A stretch of DNA of 64,000 bases, from contig NZ_JAHXZM010000001.1 of assembly GCF_019429535.1 (NCBI RefSeq), positions 558,001-622,000 of the forward strand, given 5' to 3'. The translations under genes and the position numbers were made by a program. The DNA comes from Sphingomonas citricola (lineage in GTDB: Bacteria > Pseudomonadota > Alphaproteobacteria > Sphingomonadales > Sphingomonadaceae). Below the pieces are notes generated by a model. The model saw nothing but the letters and a program-made list of their open reading frames with translations. It was not told the origin of the DNA and ran no database searches. Of this stretch, positions 8,096-17,463 are shown piece after piece; the first letter of the stretch is position 1, and the number at the start of each line of letters is the position of its first letter.

Positions 8096-8374
8096 TCAGG
8101 GCAGGGATACGAAGTCGAGCGAACGCATGCCCTGCATCATCGGTCCGTCCCACTGCGGCGGGCAGGGGATCGAGCCGATCGCCCAGCCCATGATGTCGAC
8201 GTCCTGTTCCTCCAGCAACGCCTCGAACCAGTCGAGCTCCTCCGTGCTCCACGATGCGTGATGCGCATCGAAATAGCCGCCGATCATCAGATCGGCCTCG
8301 CGCGTACCGCGGTGCCAGGCGCGGAAACGCAGCCGCTTGATGCGGATGTCCTGCGCGGTGAGGGGCTCGGTCAT
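8096..8374 (-). CDS. sdhE: FAD assembly factor SdhE (succinate dehydrogenase assembly factor 2)
   Basis: A 92-residue member of the YgfY/SdhE family (DUF339). It promotes covalent FAD attachment to the succinate dehydrogenase flavoprotein. The family core is visible as RFRAWHRGTREADLMIGGY; its RGxxE motif (RGTRE) is the segment that contacts the flavoprotein. ELDWFEALLEEQDVDIMGW follows in the helical half. The ATG at 8374 gives the normal size; longer forms reading into the recG region are not protein-like. It lies between divergent recG and downstream mfd. Confidence 0.92.
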   Translation of the reverse strand: MTEPLTAQDIRIKRLRFRAWHRGTREADLMIGGYFDAHHASWSTEELDWFEALLEEQDVDIMGWAIGSIPCPPQWDGPMMQGMRSLDFVSLP

Positions 8375-8467
8375 GATCGCGTGGCCTCGCGTGATGGATG
8401 TTTGCCCGCGTCCGACACACTTTTTCTGGCAAGTCGGGGGGCGTATAACTAGGTCGCCCATGTAGTC

Positions 8468-10522
8468 ATGCGTCCCGATATCCTCAATCCGCTGTTCGCC
8501 GAGGTCACGTCGCTGAAAGGCGTCGGGCAGGCACTCGCGCGCCCGCTCGAACGGTTGCGGATCGCGCGGGTCATCGACCTCCTCTTCCATCTGCCGAGCG
8601 GATGGATCGATCGGTTGCCGCGCGACGAGTTGATGCAAGGCGATGTCGGGCGCACGATCGTCATCACGCTCACGGCGCGCGATTACCGCACCAGCAGTTC
8701 TCCCCGCGCGCCCACGCGGGTGCAGGCGACCGACACCCACGGCAATTACGTCAGCCTGACCTTCTTCGGCGGATCGTCGGGCTGGGCGAAGAAACTGTTT
8801 CCGATTGGCGAGGCCAAGCGCGTTTCGGGGAAGCTGGAGCAGTACGGCGACCAGCTGCAGATGGTGCATCCCGAGCCGATCGAGGACGGTGACACGGTTC
8901 GCGAGCGCGAGGCGATCTACCCCCTGTCGGAAGGCATCACCTCGAAGCGGATCGCGGCGCTGGTCGCGCAGGCGCTGACCCGCGTGCCGGTGCTGCCCGA
9001 ATGGATCGAGCCGAGCCTGAAGGCGAAGCACGACTGGCCCGACTGGCACGAAGCGATCGCGCGCGTCCACGCCGATCCGGCCGACGCGACCGCACGCGCA
9101 CGACTGGCCTACGACGAGGTGTTCGCCAATCAGCTCGCCTTGTCGATCGTCCGGGCGGATACGCGGCAGCGGCGAGGACGCGCGCTGGCGGGCGACGGGC
9201 GACTGCGCGCCATGCTGCGGCTGCCCTACGCGCCGACGGGCGCGCAGTCGCGAACGGTGGCGGAGATCGAGGGCGACCTCGCCCAATCGGCACCGATGCT
9301 GCGGTTGCTCCAGGGTGACGTCGGGGCGGGCAAGACGCTGGTCGCGCTGATGGCGTTGCTGATCGCGGTCGAGGCGGGCGCGCAGGGGGCGATGCTGGCG
9401 CCGACCGAGATCCTCGCGCGGCAGCATTACGAGTCGCTTCGCAGGCTGCTCGCCGGACTGCCGGTCGAGATCGCGGTGCTGACCGGGCGCGACAAGGGCC
9501 GCGCACGTGAGGCGACACTGATGGGGCTGGTCGACGGGTCGATCGACTTGCTCGTCGGCACGCACGCGATCTTTCAGGAGGCGGTCGGGTACAAGGATCT
9601 CGGCCTCGTCGTCGTGGACGAGCAGCACCGCTTCGGCGTCGCGCAGCGATTGCTGTTGCAGGACAAGGGCCGCGTGCCGCCGCACGTGCTCGCGATGACC
9701 GCGACGCCAATCCCGCGCACGCTGACGCTCGCGCGTTACGGCGAGATGGATCAGAGCCAACTCGACGAGATGCCGCCGGGACGCGAGCCGATCGAGACGC
9801 GCGTCATGTCGGAAGAGCGTACCGACGAGGTCGTCAACGCGCTCGGCCGGCATCTGTCCGAGGGGAAGCAGGCCTATTGGGTCTGCCCGCTGGTCGAGGA
9901 AAGCGAGACGAGCGACCTTCAGGCGGCCGAGGCGCGCGCGGAGACGCTGGTGGCGCGGTTCGGTGCGCGCGTCGGGCTGGTCCACGGCCGCATGAAGCCG
10001 GCGGAGAAGGACGCGGTGATGGCGCGCTTTTCCAGCGGCGAACTGGGCGTGCTGGTCGCGACCACGGTGATCGAGGTCGGCGTCGACGTGTCCAACGCGA
10101 CGCTGATCGTGATCGAGCACGCCGATCGCTTCGGCCTCGCGCAGCTCCACCAGCTACGCGGGCGGGTCGGGCGCGGCGGGGGCAAATCGGTATGCCTGCT
10201 GCTGCGGGGCGCTGCGCTCAGTGAGACGGCGCGCGCGCGCCTCGCGCTGATGCGCGAGACGAACGACGGCTTCCGCATCGCCGAGGAAGATCTGCGGCTG
10301 CGCGGCGGGGGCGAGCTGCTCGGCACGCGCCAGTCGGGCGAGGCGGTGTTCCGGCTCGCGACGCCTGAGCTGCTGGGGGAACTTCTGCCGTCCGCGACCG
10401 ATGACACGCGGTTGCTGATCGACCGCGACGGCGGGCTGGCGGGTCCGCGCGGGCAGGCGGCGCGCGTCGCGCTCTATCTGTTCGATCGCGATCAGGGGGT
10501 GCAATTGCTCCGCTCGGGTTGA
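8468..10522 (+). CDS. recG: ATP-dependent DNA helicase RecG
   Basis: A 684-residue SF2 helicase that reverses stalled forks and branch-migrates Holliday junctions. The N-terminal wedge domain covers about residues 1-180 and contains an OB-fold. The helicase core has Walker A GDVGAGKT near residue 283, DEQH near 382, TATPIPRTL and QLRGRVGRG, and ends with the family-typical LRGGGELLGTRQSG. Length is normal. A TATAAC at 8444-8449, just before the ATG, could be its -10 element, although no good -35 partner is visible. The stop overlaps the leader of the YdcZ-type gene, suggesting one transcript. Confidence 0.97.
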   Translation: MRPDILNPLFAEVTSLKGVGQALARPLERLRIARVIDLLFHLPSGWIDRLPRDELMQGDVGRTIVITLTARDYRTSSSPRAPTRVQATDTHGNYVSLTFFGGSSGWAKKLFPIGEAKRVSGKLEQYGDQLQMVHPEPIEDGDTVREREAIYPLSEGITSKRIAALVAQALTRVPVLPEWIEPSLKAKHDWPDWHEAIARVHADPADATARARLAYDEVFANQLALSIVRADTRQRRGRALAGDGRLRAMLRLPYAPTGAQSRTVAEIEGDLAQSAPMLRLLQGDVGAGKTLVALMALLIAVEAGAQGAMLAPTEILARQHYESLRRLLAGLPVEIAVLTGRDKGRAREATLMGLVDGSIDLLVGTHAIFQEAVGYKDLGLVVVDEQHRFGVAQRLLLQDKGRVPPHVLAMTATPIPRTLTLARYGEMDQSQLDEMPPGREPIETRVMSEERTDEVVNALGRHLSEGKQAYWVCPLVEESETSDLQAAEARAETLVARFGARVGLVHGRMKPAEKDAVMARFSSGELGVLVATTVIEVGVDVSNATLIVIEHADRFGLAQLHQLRGRVGRGGGKSVCLLLRGAALSETARARLALMRETNDGFRIAEEDLRLRGGGELLGTRQSGEAVFRLATPELLGELLPSATDDTRLLIDRDGGLAGPRGQAARVALYLFDRDQGVQLLRSG

Positions 10523-10533
10523 GGAGAAACGAA

Positions 10534-10971
10534 GTGCAGGCGTTGTTTCCGATCCTGGCCGTATTGATCGCCGGGATCGGCGTCGCGCTGCAACCACCGA
10601 CCAATGCCGCGCTCGCCAAGGCGTCGGGATCGGTGTGGCTCGCCGCGCTGATCTCGTTCGCGGTCGGCACCGCGACCTTGACGGTCGTCTGGCTGGCCGA
10701 TCGCACGCCGTTGTCGGGTGCGAGAGCGGCGCCGTGGTGGGCGTGGATGGGTGGCCTCTACGGCGCGGCGTTCGTCGCCGCGCTCGCCTTCGCGACACCG
10801 CGGCTCGGGCTCGCGGTGACGCTGACCGCGGCGGTTGCGAGCCAGCTTGTCACCGCGATGCTCGTCGACCGCTTCGGCCTGCTCGGCTTGCCGCAGCAGC
10901 CGATCACGCCGACGCGGTTGATCGGCGTCGCGCTGGTGATCCTGGGCGTGGTGGTCGTCCGCCGCGGCTGA
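10534..10971 (+). CDS. YdcZ-type (DUF606) small membrane transporter
   Basis: A 145-residue, almost wholly hydrophobic protein with four to five predicted membrane helices, of the DUF606/YdcZ branch of the drug/metabolite transporter superfamily. The family start is seen in ALQPPTNAALAKASGS and its end in TRLIGVALVILGVVVVRR. The GTG at 10534 is chosen because GAGGAG at 10521-10526 sits 7 bases upstream; a TTG at 10519 is in frame but lacks such a site. Substrate is unknown. It directly follows recG and converges on tyrS. Confidence 0.82.
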   Translation: MQALFPILAVLIAGIGVALQPPTNAALAKASGSVWLAALISFAVGTATLTVVWLADRTPLSGARAAPWWAWMGGLYGAAFVAALAFATPRLGLAVTLTAAVASQLVTAMLVDRFGLLGLPQQPITPTRLIGVALVILGVVVVRRG

Positions 10972-10985
10972 GCGCGCGCTCAGCC
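10966..10985. terminator. 20-base perfect palindrome between convergent genes
   Basis: GGCTGAGCGCGCGCTCAGCC reads the same on both strands and spans the stop codons of both the YdcZ-type gene (10969-10971) and tyrS (10980-10982). There is no T-run on either side, so a role as bidirectional hairpin stop or 3' stabiliser is inferred from position and symmetry only. Confidence 0.45.
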
Positions 10986-12206
10986 CGGAGTGACCATCCC
11001 GTGGTGCTTCTTGCCCGCCGAGACGCGCACCGGCTCCGCGCCGATCGTCACGACCGCGGCTTCGTCGCTGACCTTCTCGCCTGCAACGCGCGCGCCGCCG
11101 CCCTTGATCAGGCGGCGTGCCTCACCCTTCGAGCCCGCGAAACCCAGCGCAACCAGCGCATCGACCAGCGCGATCGACCCCGACGCGGTGATCGACGGCA
11201 GCGCCGCGCCGCTCGTGCCCTCCTCGAAGGTGCGCCGCGCCGTCTCCGCTGCCTCGTCGGCCGCGGCGCGCCCGCGGCACATCGCGGTCGCCTCGTTGGC
11301 GAGCACCTTCTTCGCCTCGTTGATCTCGGCGCCGCCCAGCCCCTCGAGCCGCGCGATCTCGTCTACTGCCAAGTCGGTGAACAGGCGCAGGAAGCGGCCG
11401 ACGTCGCGGTCATCGGTGTTGCGCCAAAACTGCCAGTAATCGAAGTGCGGCAACTGGTCCTCGTGCAGCCACACCGCGCCGTCGACCGACTTGCCCATCT
11501 TGCTGCCGTCAGCCTTGGTCAGCAGCGGCGTGGTCAGGCCGTAGACCTCCGCCCCGTCCATCCGCCGCGCGAGGTCGACGCCGTTGACGATGTTGCCCCA
11601 CTGGTCCGACCCGCCCATCTGCAACCGCACGCCGCGGCGGCGATACAGCTCGGCGAAGTCATAGCCTTGCAGGATCATGTAATTGAATTCGAGGAAGCTC
11701 AGCGATTGTTCGCGCTCTAACCGGAGCTTGACCGAGTCGAACCCGAGCATCCGGTTGACCGAGAAATGCTGGCCGACCTCGCGCAGGAACGGAATGTACT
11801 CGAGCTGGTCGAGCCATTCTGCGTTGTTGACCATCACCGCGTCGGTCTCACCCTCGCCGAAGGTCAGGAAACGCTCAAAGATGCGTTGAATGCCCGCGAT
11901 GTTCGCATCGATCACCTCCTGCGACGACAGCTTGCGCGCCTCGTCCTTGAAGCTTGGATCGCCGATCTTGCCCGTGCCGCCGCCCATCAGCACGATCGGC
12001 TTGTGCCCGGTCTGCTGCATGCGGCGCAGCATCATGATCTGCACGAGGCTGCCGACGTGGAGCGACGGTGCGGTCGGATCGAAGCCGATATAGCCCGGCA
12101 CGACCTGACGGGCGGCGAGCGCGTCGAGCGCGGCGGCATCGGTCGTCTGGTGGATGTAACCGCGCGCGGACAGCGTGCGGAGCAGGTCGGAGCTGTAGTC
12201 GGTCAT
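10980..12206 (-). CDS. tyrS: Tyrosine-tRNA ligase
   Basis: A 408-residue class I aminoacyl-tRNA synthetase that charges tRNA-Tyr. The HIGH-like motif is HVGS near residue 49, after PTAPSL. KMGKS near residue 235 is the KMSKS loop. [11 protein letters not shown], the tyrosine-binding stretch, is intact. The C-terminus carries an S4 RNA-binding domain ([16 protein letters not shown]). The ATG at 12206 gives MTDYSSDLL; an ATG ten codons earlier would run into the space before nlpD. It follows nlpD by 37 bases. Confidence 0.96.
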   Translation of the reverse strand: MTDYSSDLLRTLSARGYIHQTTDAAALDALAARQVVPGYIGFDPTAPSLHVGSLVQIMMLRRMQQTGHKPIVLMGGGTGKIGDPSFKDEARKLSSQEVIDANIAGIQRIFERFLTFGEGETDAVMVNNAEWLDQLEYIPFLREVGQHFSVNRMLGFDSVKLRLEREQSLSFLEFNYMILQGYDFAELYRRRGVRLQMGGSDQWGNIVNGVDLARRMDGAEVYGLTTPLLTKADGSKMGKSVDGAVWLHEDQLPHFDYWQFWRNTDDRDVGRFLRLFTDLAVDEIARLEGLGGAEINEAKKVLANEATAMCRGRAAADEAAETARRTFEEGTSGAALPSITASGSIALVDALVALGFAGSKGEARRLIKGGGARVAGEKVSDEAAVVTIGAEPVRVSAGKKHHGMVTPG

Positions 12207-12243
12207 GTCGGCGGCGAGTCTAGCATCAACCGGCACGCAATCG

Positions 12244-13485
12244 CTAGCGAAGCGGTAGCTGTCGGATCGGATCGACCGGGGTGCGGCCCTTTCGCAGCTC
12301 GAAATGCAGCTCGGGCCGGTCGGCGAAGCCGGTGTCGCCCGACAAGGCGATCGTCTGTCCTTTCTTCACCGCCTGTCCGCGCTGGACGAGCAGCTTGCTC
12401 GCGTGGCCGTAGACCGAGGTCCACCCGCCGCCGTGGCGGATGATGACGAGCCCGCCGAGCGCGGCGATCCCATCGCCGACATAGGCGACGGTGCCATCGG
12501 CGGTTGCCTTGATCGGCGTCTGCAGCGGTATCGCGATCTTGATGCCGTCGTTGCGTTCGCCCGAGCCGCCGGGGCCGAAGCGCCGGACGAGCTGGCCGGT
12601 CGCGGGCCAGGCGAACTGCCCCGGTGCGCCCATCGGCGCGGCGACCGGGGTGGTGGCGGCAAGAACGCGGCGCGTCGTCGCGACCGGTTTCGCGGGTGCC
12701 TGGTTGACCGCGACCGCGGGTTCGCCGCCGGTCAGGATCGAGTCGACGTCGAGCGTGAACGCGGCGGCGCGCTGTGCCGCGGACACCCCGCGCGCCGGCT
12801 CGCCGGGGATCAGCACGCGCTGCCCGGTGCGCAGCGTGTACGGCTCGGCGAGCTGGTTGGCGGCGATCACCTGCGACCACGGCACGCCGTAAGCACGCGC
12901 GATCGCGATGCCGGTCTGCCCCGCGCGGACGAGATGATAGCGCCCGCCAGGGATCGTCAGCCGCTGTCCCACGCGGATCGTATAGGGTTCGGTCAGGTCG
13001 TTGGCGCGCGCGATCACGTCGGCGGCGACCCCGGTGCGATCGGCGACGCGGCCGAGCGTGTCGCCGGGTGCCACCTCATAATTCTGCGCCGCGACGACCA
13101 CCGCGTCGGCGGCGACGGGGCGGGCTTCCCATGCGGGGGCGGGGGCGGGAAGCTGCGCCACCCCGGTCTGGCGATCGACGACGGTACGCGCGGCGACGCT
13201 GCGGTCGGCGGCCGGCAGGTCGCGCGGGCGCGGTTGATCGTCTTGCCGCTCGTCGCGGTCGCGGACACGCTCGGCGCGGCGGCGCGGTGGTGTATCGTCG
13301 CGAACGGTGGCCTGTTCGTCATAGGGGCGCGCGGTGTCTTCCTCGCGCGGTCGTTCCCACCGATCACGGTCGCGCGCGGGTGGCGGCGCGGGGTCGTACG
13401 TGCCGCCGTCGCCTCCGCCGGGGATGCATCCGGTCAGCGCGCCGCCGATGAGCAGGACCCACCCCGCCGACGCCAACCGTCCCAT
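12244..13485 (-). CDS. nlpD: NlpD-like lipoprotein: two LysM domains and degenerate LytM (M23) domain
   Basis: A 413-residue protein with a lipoprotein signal (LTGC, acylated Cys 20) followed by a long Arg/Asp/Pro-rich disordered linker. LysM 1 starts near residue 135 ([17 protein letters not shown]) and LysM 2 near 179 ([18 protein letters not shown]). The C-terminal M23 fold covers about 290-410. Its first zinc-binding motif is missing: NDGIKIA replaces HxGxD. It is therefore probably not a peptidase but an activator of cell-wall amidases, as NlpD and EnvC are. The gene starts 4 bases after surE stops, the classic surE-nlpD pairing, though without the pcm and rpoS of gamma-proteobacteria. 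Confidence 0.9.
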   Translation of the reverse strand: MGRLASAGWVLLIGGALTGCIPGGGDGGTYDPAPPPARDRDRWERPREEDTARPYDEQATVRDDTPPRRRAERVRDRDERQDDQPRPRDLPAADRSVAARTVVDRQTGVAQLPAPAPAWEARPVAADAVVVAAQNYEVAPGDTLGRVADRTGVAADVIARANDLTEPYTIRVGQRLTIPGGRYHLVRAGQTGIAIARAYGVPWSQVIAANQLAEPYTLRTGQRVLIPGEPARGVSAAQRAAAFTLDVDSILTGGEPAVAVNQAPAKPVATTRRVLAATTPVAAPMGAPGQFAWPATGQLVRRFGPGGSGERNDGIKIAIPLQTPIKATADGTVAYVGDGIAALGGLVIIRHGGGWTSVYGHASKLLVQRGQAVKKGQTIALSGDTGFADRPELHFELRKGRTPVDPIRQLPLR

Positions 13486-13489
13486 GCCT

Positions 13490-14257
13490 TCACTCCTCGC
13501 AATACACGCGCGAGAGCGATGCTAGCGAGGCTTCGTGGGTCAGGTCCAGATGCAATGGCGTCACGGTGATCCACCCGTCGGCGACCTCCGCCAGATCGGT
13601 GCCTGGGGCAGGCGCGCCACGCATCGCGCCGAGCGCCAGCCAATGATAGTCGAAGCCGCGCGGGTCCTTGCGCGTCTCGAAGCGGACCCGGCCATAGTCG
13701 CGCAGCCCCTGGCGCACGACCTTGATGCCGCGCACCGCGTCGGGCTCGCTCGCGGGGAAGTTGACGTTGACGACCGTGCGCGGCGCCCAATCGGCGTGCA
13801 ACAGCGGCTCGATCGCGCGTACGCCCCATGCCTCTGCGACCGCGAACGACACGTCGTCGCCCGGTTCAAGCGCGCCGTAGCGCTGGCTGAGGGCAATCGA
13901 GCGGATGCCCGCGAGCGCGCCCTCGAGCGCCGCCGAGACGGTGCCCGAATACATCACGTCCTCCGCCAGATTGCCGCCGCGATTGACCCCCGACAGGATC
14001 AGGTCGGGCGCCCCGTCCATCAGCTCGGCGAGCGCGATCATCACCGCGTCGGTCGGCGTGCCGGTGACTGCGAAGCGTCGTTCGGCGAAGTTCCGCACGC
14101 GCAGCGGCCGGTTGAGCGTCAGCGAACGCCCGGTGCCCGACTGTTCCTCGGACGGAGCAACGATCCACACGTCGTCGGACAGTTCGGCCGCAATTCTTTC
14201 CAGCACCGCGAGACCGGGGGCGTGATAGCCGTCGTCGTTGGAGAGCAGGATGCGCAT
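13490..14257 (-). CDS. surE: 5'/3'-nucleotidase SurE
   Basis: A 255-residue metal-dependent phosphatase that dephosphorylates nucleoside monophosphates. The catalytic [10 protein letters not shown] start gives the metal ligands Asp 8 and Asp 9; SGTGRS supplies the ligand Ser at residue 40; SGVNRGGNLAEDVMYSGT carries the ligand Asn. The ATG at 14257 shares one base with the serS stop (TGATG), so translation is probably coupled. Length is normal. A long upstream open frame inside serS is not part of it. Confidence 0.95.
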   Translation of the reverse strand: MRILLSNDDGYHAPGLAVLERIAAELSDDVWIVAPSEEQSGTGRSLTLNRPLRVRNFAERRFAVTGTPTDAVMIALAELMDGAPDLILSGVNRGGNLAEDVMYSGTVSAALEGALAGIRSIALSQRYGALEPGDDVSFAVAEAWGVRAIEPLLHADWAPRTVVNVNFPASEPDAVRGIKVVRQGLRDYGRVRFETRKDPRGFDYHWLALGAMRGAPAPGTDLAEVADGWITVTPLHLDLTHEASLASLSRVYCEE

Positions 14258-15528
14258 CAGCGCGGGCTCAACCGGTCGATGCCGCCCATATAGGGCTGGA
14301 GCACCGCGGGCACCGCGACCGATCCATCCTCCTGCTGGTAATTTTCCAGCACGGCGACGAGCGTGCGCCCGACCGCGAGGCCCGAGCCGTTGAGGGTGTG
14401 GACGAAGCGGGTGCCCTTTTCGCCTTCTGGGCGGAAGCGCGCGTTCATGCGGCGCGCCTGGAAATCGCCGGTGGTCGAGCAAGAGGAAATCTCGCGCCAC
14501 GCGTCCTGCCCGGGAAGCCAGACCTCGAGGTCGAAGGTGCGACGCGCGCCGAAGCCCATGTCGCCGGTGCACAGCAGCAGGCGGCGATAGGGCAGGGCGA
14601 GCGCCTCCAGGATCCCCTCGGCGCACCGCGTCATCCGCTCATGCTCCGCGTCGCTGTCGTCGGGGCGGCAGACGGTGACCAGCTCGACCTTCTCGAACTG
14701 ATGCTGGCGGATGAACCCCCGTGTGTCGCGTCCCGCCGCGCCCGCCTCGCTGCGAAAGCACAAGGTATGCGCGGTCATCCGCATCGGCTCGGAAAGGTCG
14801 CCGAGAATGCGATCGGCAACCGAGGCGGTCAGGCTGACCTCCGACGTCGGGATCAGCCAGCGGCCGTCGGTGGTGCGAAACGAATCGTCCGCGAACTTGG
14901 GCAGCTTGTCAGTGCCGTACATCGCGGCGTCGCCGACCATCACGGGCGGGTTGCACTCGACATAGCCGTTGTCAGTGACGTGGCGGTCGAGCATGAACTG
15001 CGCGAGCGCGCGGTGGAGCCGCGCCATCCCGCCGCGCAGGAACGTGAAGCGTGCGCCCGACAATCGCGCGCCGGTTTCGAAGTCCATGCCGAGCGCGGGG
15101 CCGAGATCGGCGTGCTCCTTCGGCGCGAAGGTGAAGGTGCGCGGGTTGCCCCAACGCTTCAGCTCGACGTTGCCGCTCTCGTCCGCACCGACAGGAACGT
15201 CGTCCGCTGGCAGATTGGGGATGCTCGCCAATCGTTCGTTGAGCGAGGCGGCGACCGCCTTCTGTTCGGCTTCGAGCTGCGGCAATTGCTCCTTCAGTGC
15301 CGCGACCTCGGCCATCAGGTCGGTCGGATCGTCGCGCCGCGCCTTCGCCGCGCCGATCGCCTTCGATGCCTCGTTGCGGCGCGCGAGCACCGCCTGCACC
15401 TCGGTCGTGAGCGCGCGGGCGCGTTCGTCGATCGCGAGCAGGTCGGCCGACAGCGGGGCGAGACCACGCTTCTTCATGGCGGCGTCGAAAGCGGCGGGAT
15501 CGTCGCGGATCAGGCGGATGTCGTGCAT
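14257..15528 (-). CDS. serS: Serine-tRNA ligase
   Basis: A 423-residue class II synthetase. The N-terminal long antiparallel coiled-coil arm covers about residues 30-100 and grips the extra arm of tRNA-Ser. The catalytic core has motif 2 ([14 protein letters not shown]) and motif 3 ([17 protein letters not shown]). The ATG at 15528 gives the family start [10 protein letters not shown]; an upstream in-frame ATG at 15606 would add a non-conserved tail. It heads the serS-surE-nlpD-tyrS run and diverges from the host-attachment-type gene. Confidence 0.96.
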   Translation of the reverse strand: MHDIRLIRDDPAAFDAAMKKRGLAPLSADLLAIDERARALTTEVQAVLARRNEASKAIGAAKARRDDPTDLMAEVAALKEQLPQLEAEQKAVAASLNERLASIPNLPADDVPVGADESGNVELKRWGNPRTFTFAPKEHADLGPALGMDFETGARLSGARFTFLRGGMARLHRALAQFMLDRHVTDNGYVECNPPVMVGDAAMYGTDKLPKFADDSFRTTDGRWLIPTSEVSLTASVADRILGDLSEPMRMTAHTLCFRSEAGAAGRDTRGFIRQHQFEKVELVTVCRPDDSDAEHERMTRCAEGILEALALPYRRLLLCTGDMGFGARRTFDLEVWLPGQDAWREISSCSTTGDFQARRMNARFRPEGEKGTRFVHTLNGSGLAVGRTLVAVLENYQQEDGSVAVPAVLQPYMGGIDRLSPR

Positions 15529-15617
15529 GGCGACCGGGCTATGGCGATGCGCCGGGAAGCGCGCAACCCGCGCGGGGAGGGCGGCGTTGGGTGGGGGCGA
15601 AAACAAAGGAGAACGCG

Positions 15618-16127
15618 ATGCAGGTCCCTCACAATTCGGTCGTACTGGTGGCGGACGGCCGCAAGCTCTTGTTCCTGCGCAACGAAGGCGACGCGGAATT
15701 CCCGAACCTGGTGGTCGAGCACGCGCGCGAGCACGCGAACCCGGCTGATCGCGACCAGAAGACCGACGCCGCGGGCGGTGCCTCCTCGACGCAATCGGGC
15801 GCCGGTGCGCCCGCGGTGGCGCGCGGCGGGTCGAACCATGCCGCGGGCGGCGGGGCGCAATTCGCCCCCTCGCGCGGGAGCTTCGAAGAAACCGACTTTC
15901 ACCAATTGGAAGAAGATCGCTTCGCCGCGGAGGCCGCGGAGCTGCTCAAGAAGCGCGCGTTGTCGCACAGCTACGATGCGCTGATCGTCGTCGCCCCGCC
16001 CAAGACGCTGGGTGAGCTGCGCAAGCATTATCACAAGGAGGTCGAGAGCCGGTTGAAGGGCGAACTTGACAAGGACCTGACGGGCCACCCGATCGACGCG
16101 ATCGAGAAGGCGCTCGCCGCCGCCTGA
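15618..16127 (+). CDS. Host-attachment family protein (bacterial archaeo-eukaryotic release-factor-like)
   Basis: A 169-residue soluble protein of the family named host attachment protein, now grouped with bacterial relatives of the archaeo-eukaryotic release factor (baeRF) fold. It starts [19 protein letters not shown], has a low-complexity Ala/Gly linker at about 55-95, and continues [17 protein letters not shown] and [19 protein letters not shown]. The family name came from plant-host attachment studies; the molecular role is unknown, and ribosome rescue or regulation is possible. The ATG at 15618 has AAGGAG upstream. It ends at a strong terminator. Confidence 0.82.
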   Translation: MQVPHNSVVLVADGRKLLFLRNEGDAEFPNLVVEHAREHANPADRDQKTDAAGGASSTQSGAGAPAVARGGSNHAAGGGAQFAPSRGSFEETDFHQLEEDRFAAEAAELLKKRALSHSYDALIVVAPPKTLGELRKHYHKEVESRLKGELDKDLTGHPIDAIEKALAAA

Positions 16128-16143
16128 GCTGGCGTCAATAACG

Positions 16144-16180
16144 AAAGGGGCCGGCGCATCCGCTGCGCCGGCCCCTTTTT
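16144..16180 (+). terminator. Rho-independent terminator
   Basis: A 12-base GC-rich stem (GGGGCCGGCGCA with TGCGCCGGCCCC), extended by three A-T pairs, has the loop TCCGC and runs into TTTTT at 16176-16180. It ends the host-attachment-type gene. On the other strand it follows the convergent Asn-rich gene, with only a short T-run, so it may work both ways. Confidence 0.92.
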
Positions 16181-16200
16181 CATGTCGCGGTTGGCGCGGA

Positions 16201-17154
16201 TCAGGCTGCGGCGGGTTCGCGCTTCGCCAGACGCTTGCGTGCGACGAGCGCGGCGGCGGCGGCGCCGAACAGCAGCATCATCGGCGGCGCGGGCACCGGC
16301 GCGGGCGTGCCGTTGCTCGATCCCGGCGGCGGCGCACAATTGCCACCCTTGCAGCCATGCTCCCAACCATTGCTCGAGCTCCAGCCATGGCTCGATCCCC
16401 AGCCCTTCGAGCTCGACCCGTAGGACGACGACGAGGTCGACGATGACGTCGAGGACGAGGTGCTGGTCGAGCTCGCCTGATGCTGGTTCTGATTTTGGTT
16501 CTGTTCCTGTTCCTGGTTCTGGCTCTGCTCGTTCTTGTTCTGGTTGTTATTGTTGTTCGTGTTGTTGCTGGAATTGTTGTTATTGCTCGAGTTGTTGTTG
16601 TTGCTCGAGTTGTTCGAGGAATTATTCGACGAGTTATTGTTTTCGTTCTTGCTCGAATTGTCGACGTTGTTCTCGTTCTTGTTGGAATTGTCGATCTCGA
16701 CCTTGGCGCCGCCGGTCGACGACGACGTTGAGGTGGACGACACCACGATCGCGCCGCTGCTGCCGCTGCTGCCACCCGATCCGCCGAAGAAGCCGCCGGC
16801 GAAGAACCCGCCGCCGCCGCCGCCGTAGAAGCCACCACCGCCGATCGCGGGGGCGTAGCCGCCACCGCCACCACCGACGAAGGCGGGGACCGGCTCGGGC
16901 AGCGGCACCGGCACCGGTGCGCCCGTGCTCGCAACCGTCACCGTCGTCGCAGGGCAGTTGTTACCGGCGCTGCGCACGATCCGCCGCACGTTGCCCTTGC
17001 TGCTGTAGCTGCGGCGGACGACGCGGTGCGTCGCCTTTTTCGCGTACACCGTCCGGTGCTTCGCCGTTTCCGCGACGTGGACCGCGCCGCCGCCGATCAG
17101 TGCGCCACCGCAGGTGCACGCGCAAAGTTTTGCCAACGCCATCCGCACAGACAT
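16201..17154 (-). CDS. Secreted Asn/Ser/Gln-rich low-complexity protein with PEP-CTERM-like tail
   Basis: A 317-residue protein. A hydrophobic N-terminal signal (ALIGGGAVHV) leads to a basic region, a Pro-rich and a Gly-rich stretch (about 75-125), then about 75 residues (roughly 150-225) almost wholly Asn, Ser, Gln, Glu and Lys, for example SSNNSSNNNNSS and NQNQNQHQ. A Ser-rich stretch and CKGGNC follow. The C-terminus is PAPVPAPPMMLLFG, a hydrophobic helix, and RKRLAKRE, the layout of a PEP-CTERM sorting signal with PAPP in place of PEP. The start at 17154 is chosen from several ATGs; 17142 is also possible. A surface or extracellular matrix role is inference. The AAT/AAC/CAG-type codons make this an AT-rich patch in GC-rich DNA. 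Confidence 0.75.
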   Translation of the reverse strand: MSVRMALAKLCACTCGGALIGGGAVHVAETAKHRTVYAKKATHRVVRRSYSSKGNVRRIVRSAGNNCPATTVTVASTGAPVPVPLPEPVPAFVGGGGGGYAPAIGGGGFYGGGGGGFFAGGFFGGSGGSSGSSGAIVVSSTSTSSSTGGAKVEIDNSNKNENNVDNSSKNENNNSSNNSSNNSSNNNNSSNNNNSSNNTNNNNNQNKNEQSQNQEQEQNQNQNQHQASSTSTSSSTSSSTSSSSYGSSSKGWGSSHGWSSSNGWEHGCKGGNCAPPPGSSNGTPAPVPAPPMMLLFGAAAAALVARKRLAKREPAAA

Positions 17155-17265
17155 GCCATCACTCTCTCGTTGGCGACGAAGCGATCCGTCGCGGAAAAAT
17201 CCAAGCAGCGCTTGCACGCAGCCCATGACTGCAAAGTGCAAAACAAAGGCTTAAGTGCAACGCCC

Positions 17266-17329
17266 TTAACCATCATTGTCACGTCCGATCGGCTTTGTAT
17301 CGCCTGGCGGGCGGGCGGATTATGGTTAA
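17266..17329. promoter_or_regulatory. Inverted pair of CtrA-type half sites in a 400-base divergent intergenic region
   Basis: TTAACCAT at 17266-17273 and its exact complement ATGGTTAA at 17322-17329 lie between the Asn-rich protein gene and dksA. TTAACCAT is a known half-site form of the alphaproteobacterial cell-cycle regulator CtrA. A further TTAA at 17251-17254 precedes the first copy, but with 11 rather than 7 intervening bases. The rest of 17155-17556 shows no convincing coding region. Confidence 0.4.
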
Positions 17330-17463
17330 CGTGTCACCGTGGGACTGAATCGCGCCGACCCGCGCCGGTCCCGCTCCCGCCCATTTGTCCGAGCGCTTTC
17401 GTTCAGGCACTTTCGTTCAGGGGCGCGTCATCGACACGATCGTACGGAAAACCGTCTGTTCGC

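Noticed and set aside
8444..8449. TATAAC as recG promoter
   Set aside because: The -10 match is good but no acceptable -35 element lies 16-18 bases upstream, so it was not listed separately.
8096..10150. Long minus-strand frame that includes sdhE as its last part
   Set aside because: Only the final 92 residues are SdhE. The rest is antisense to recG and low-complexity in composition, so the gene is restricted to 8096-8374.
16480..16731. Open frame rich in Leu and Val on the plus strand, looking like a membrane protein
   Set aside because: It is the complement of the Asn/Gln-rich part of the minus-strand surface protein: AAC/CAG-type codons read backwards give Val and Leu codons. The minus-strand frame has signal peptide, start site and tail.
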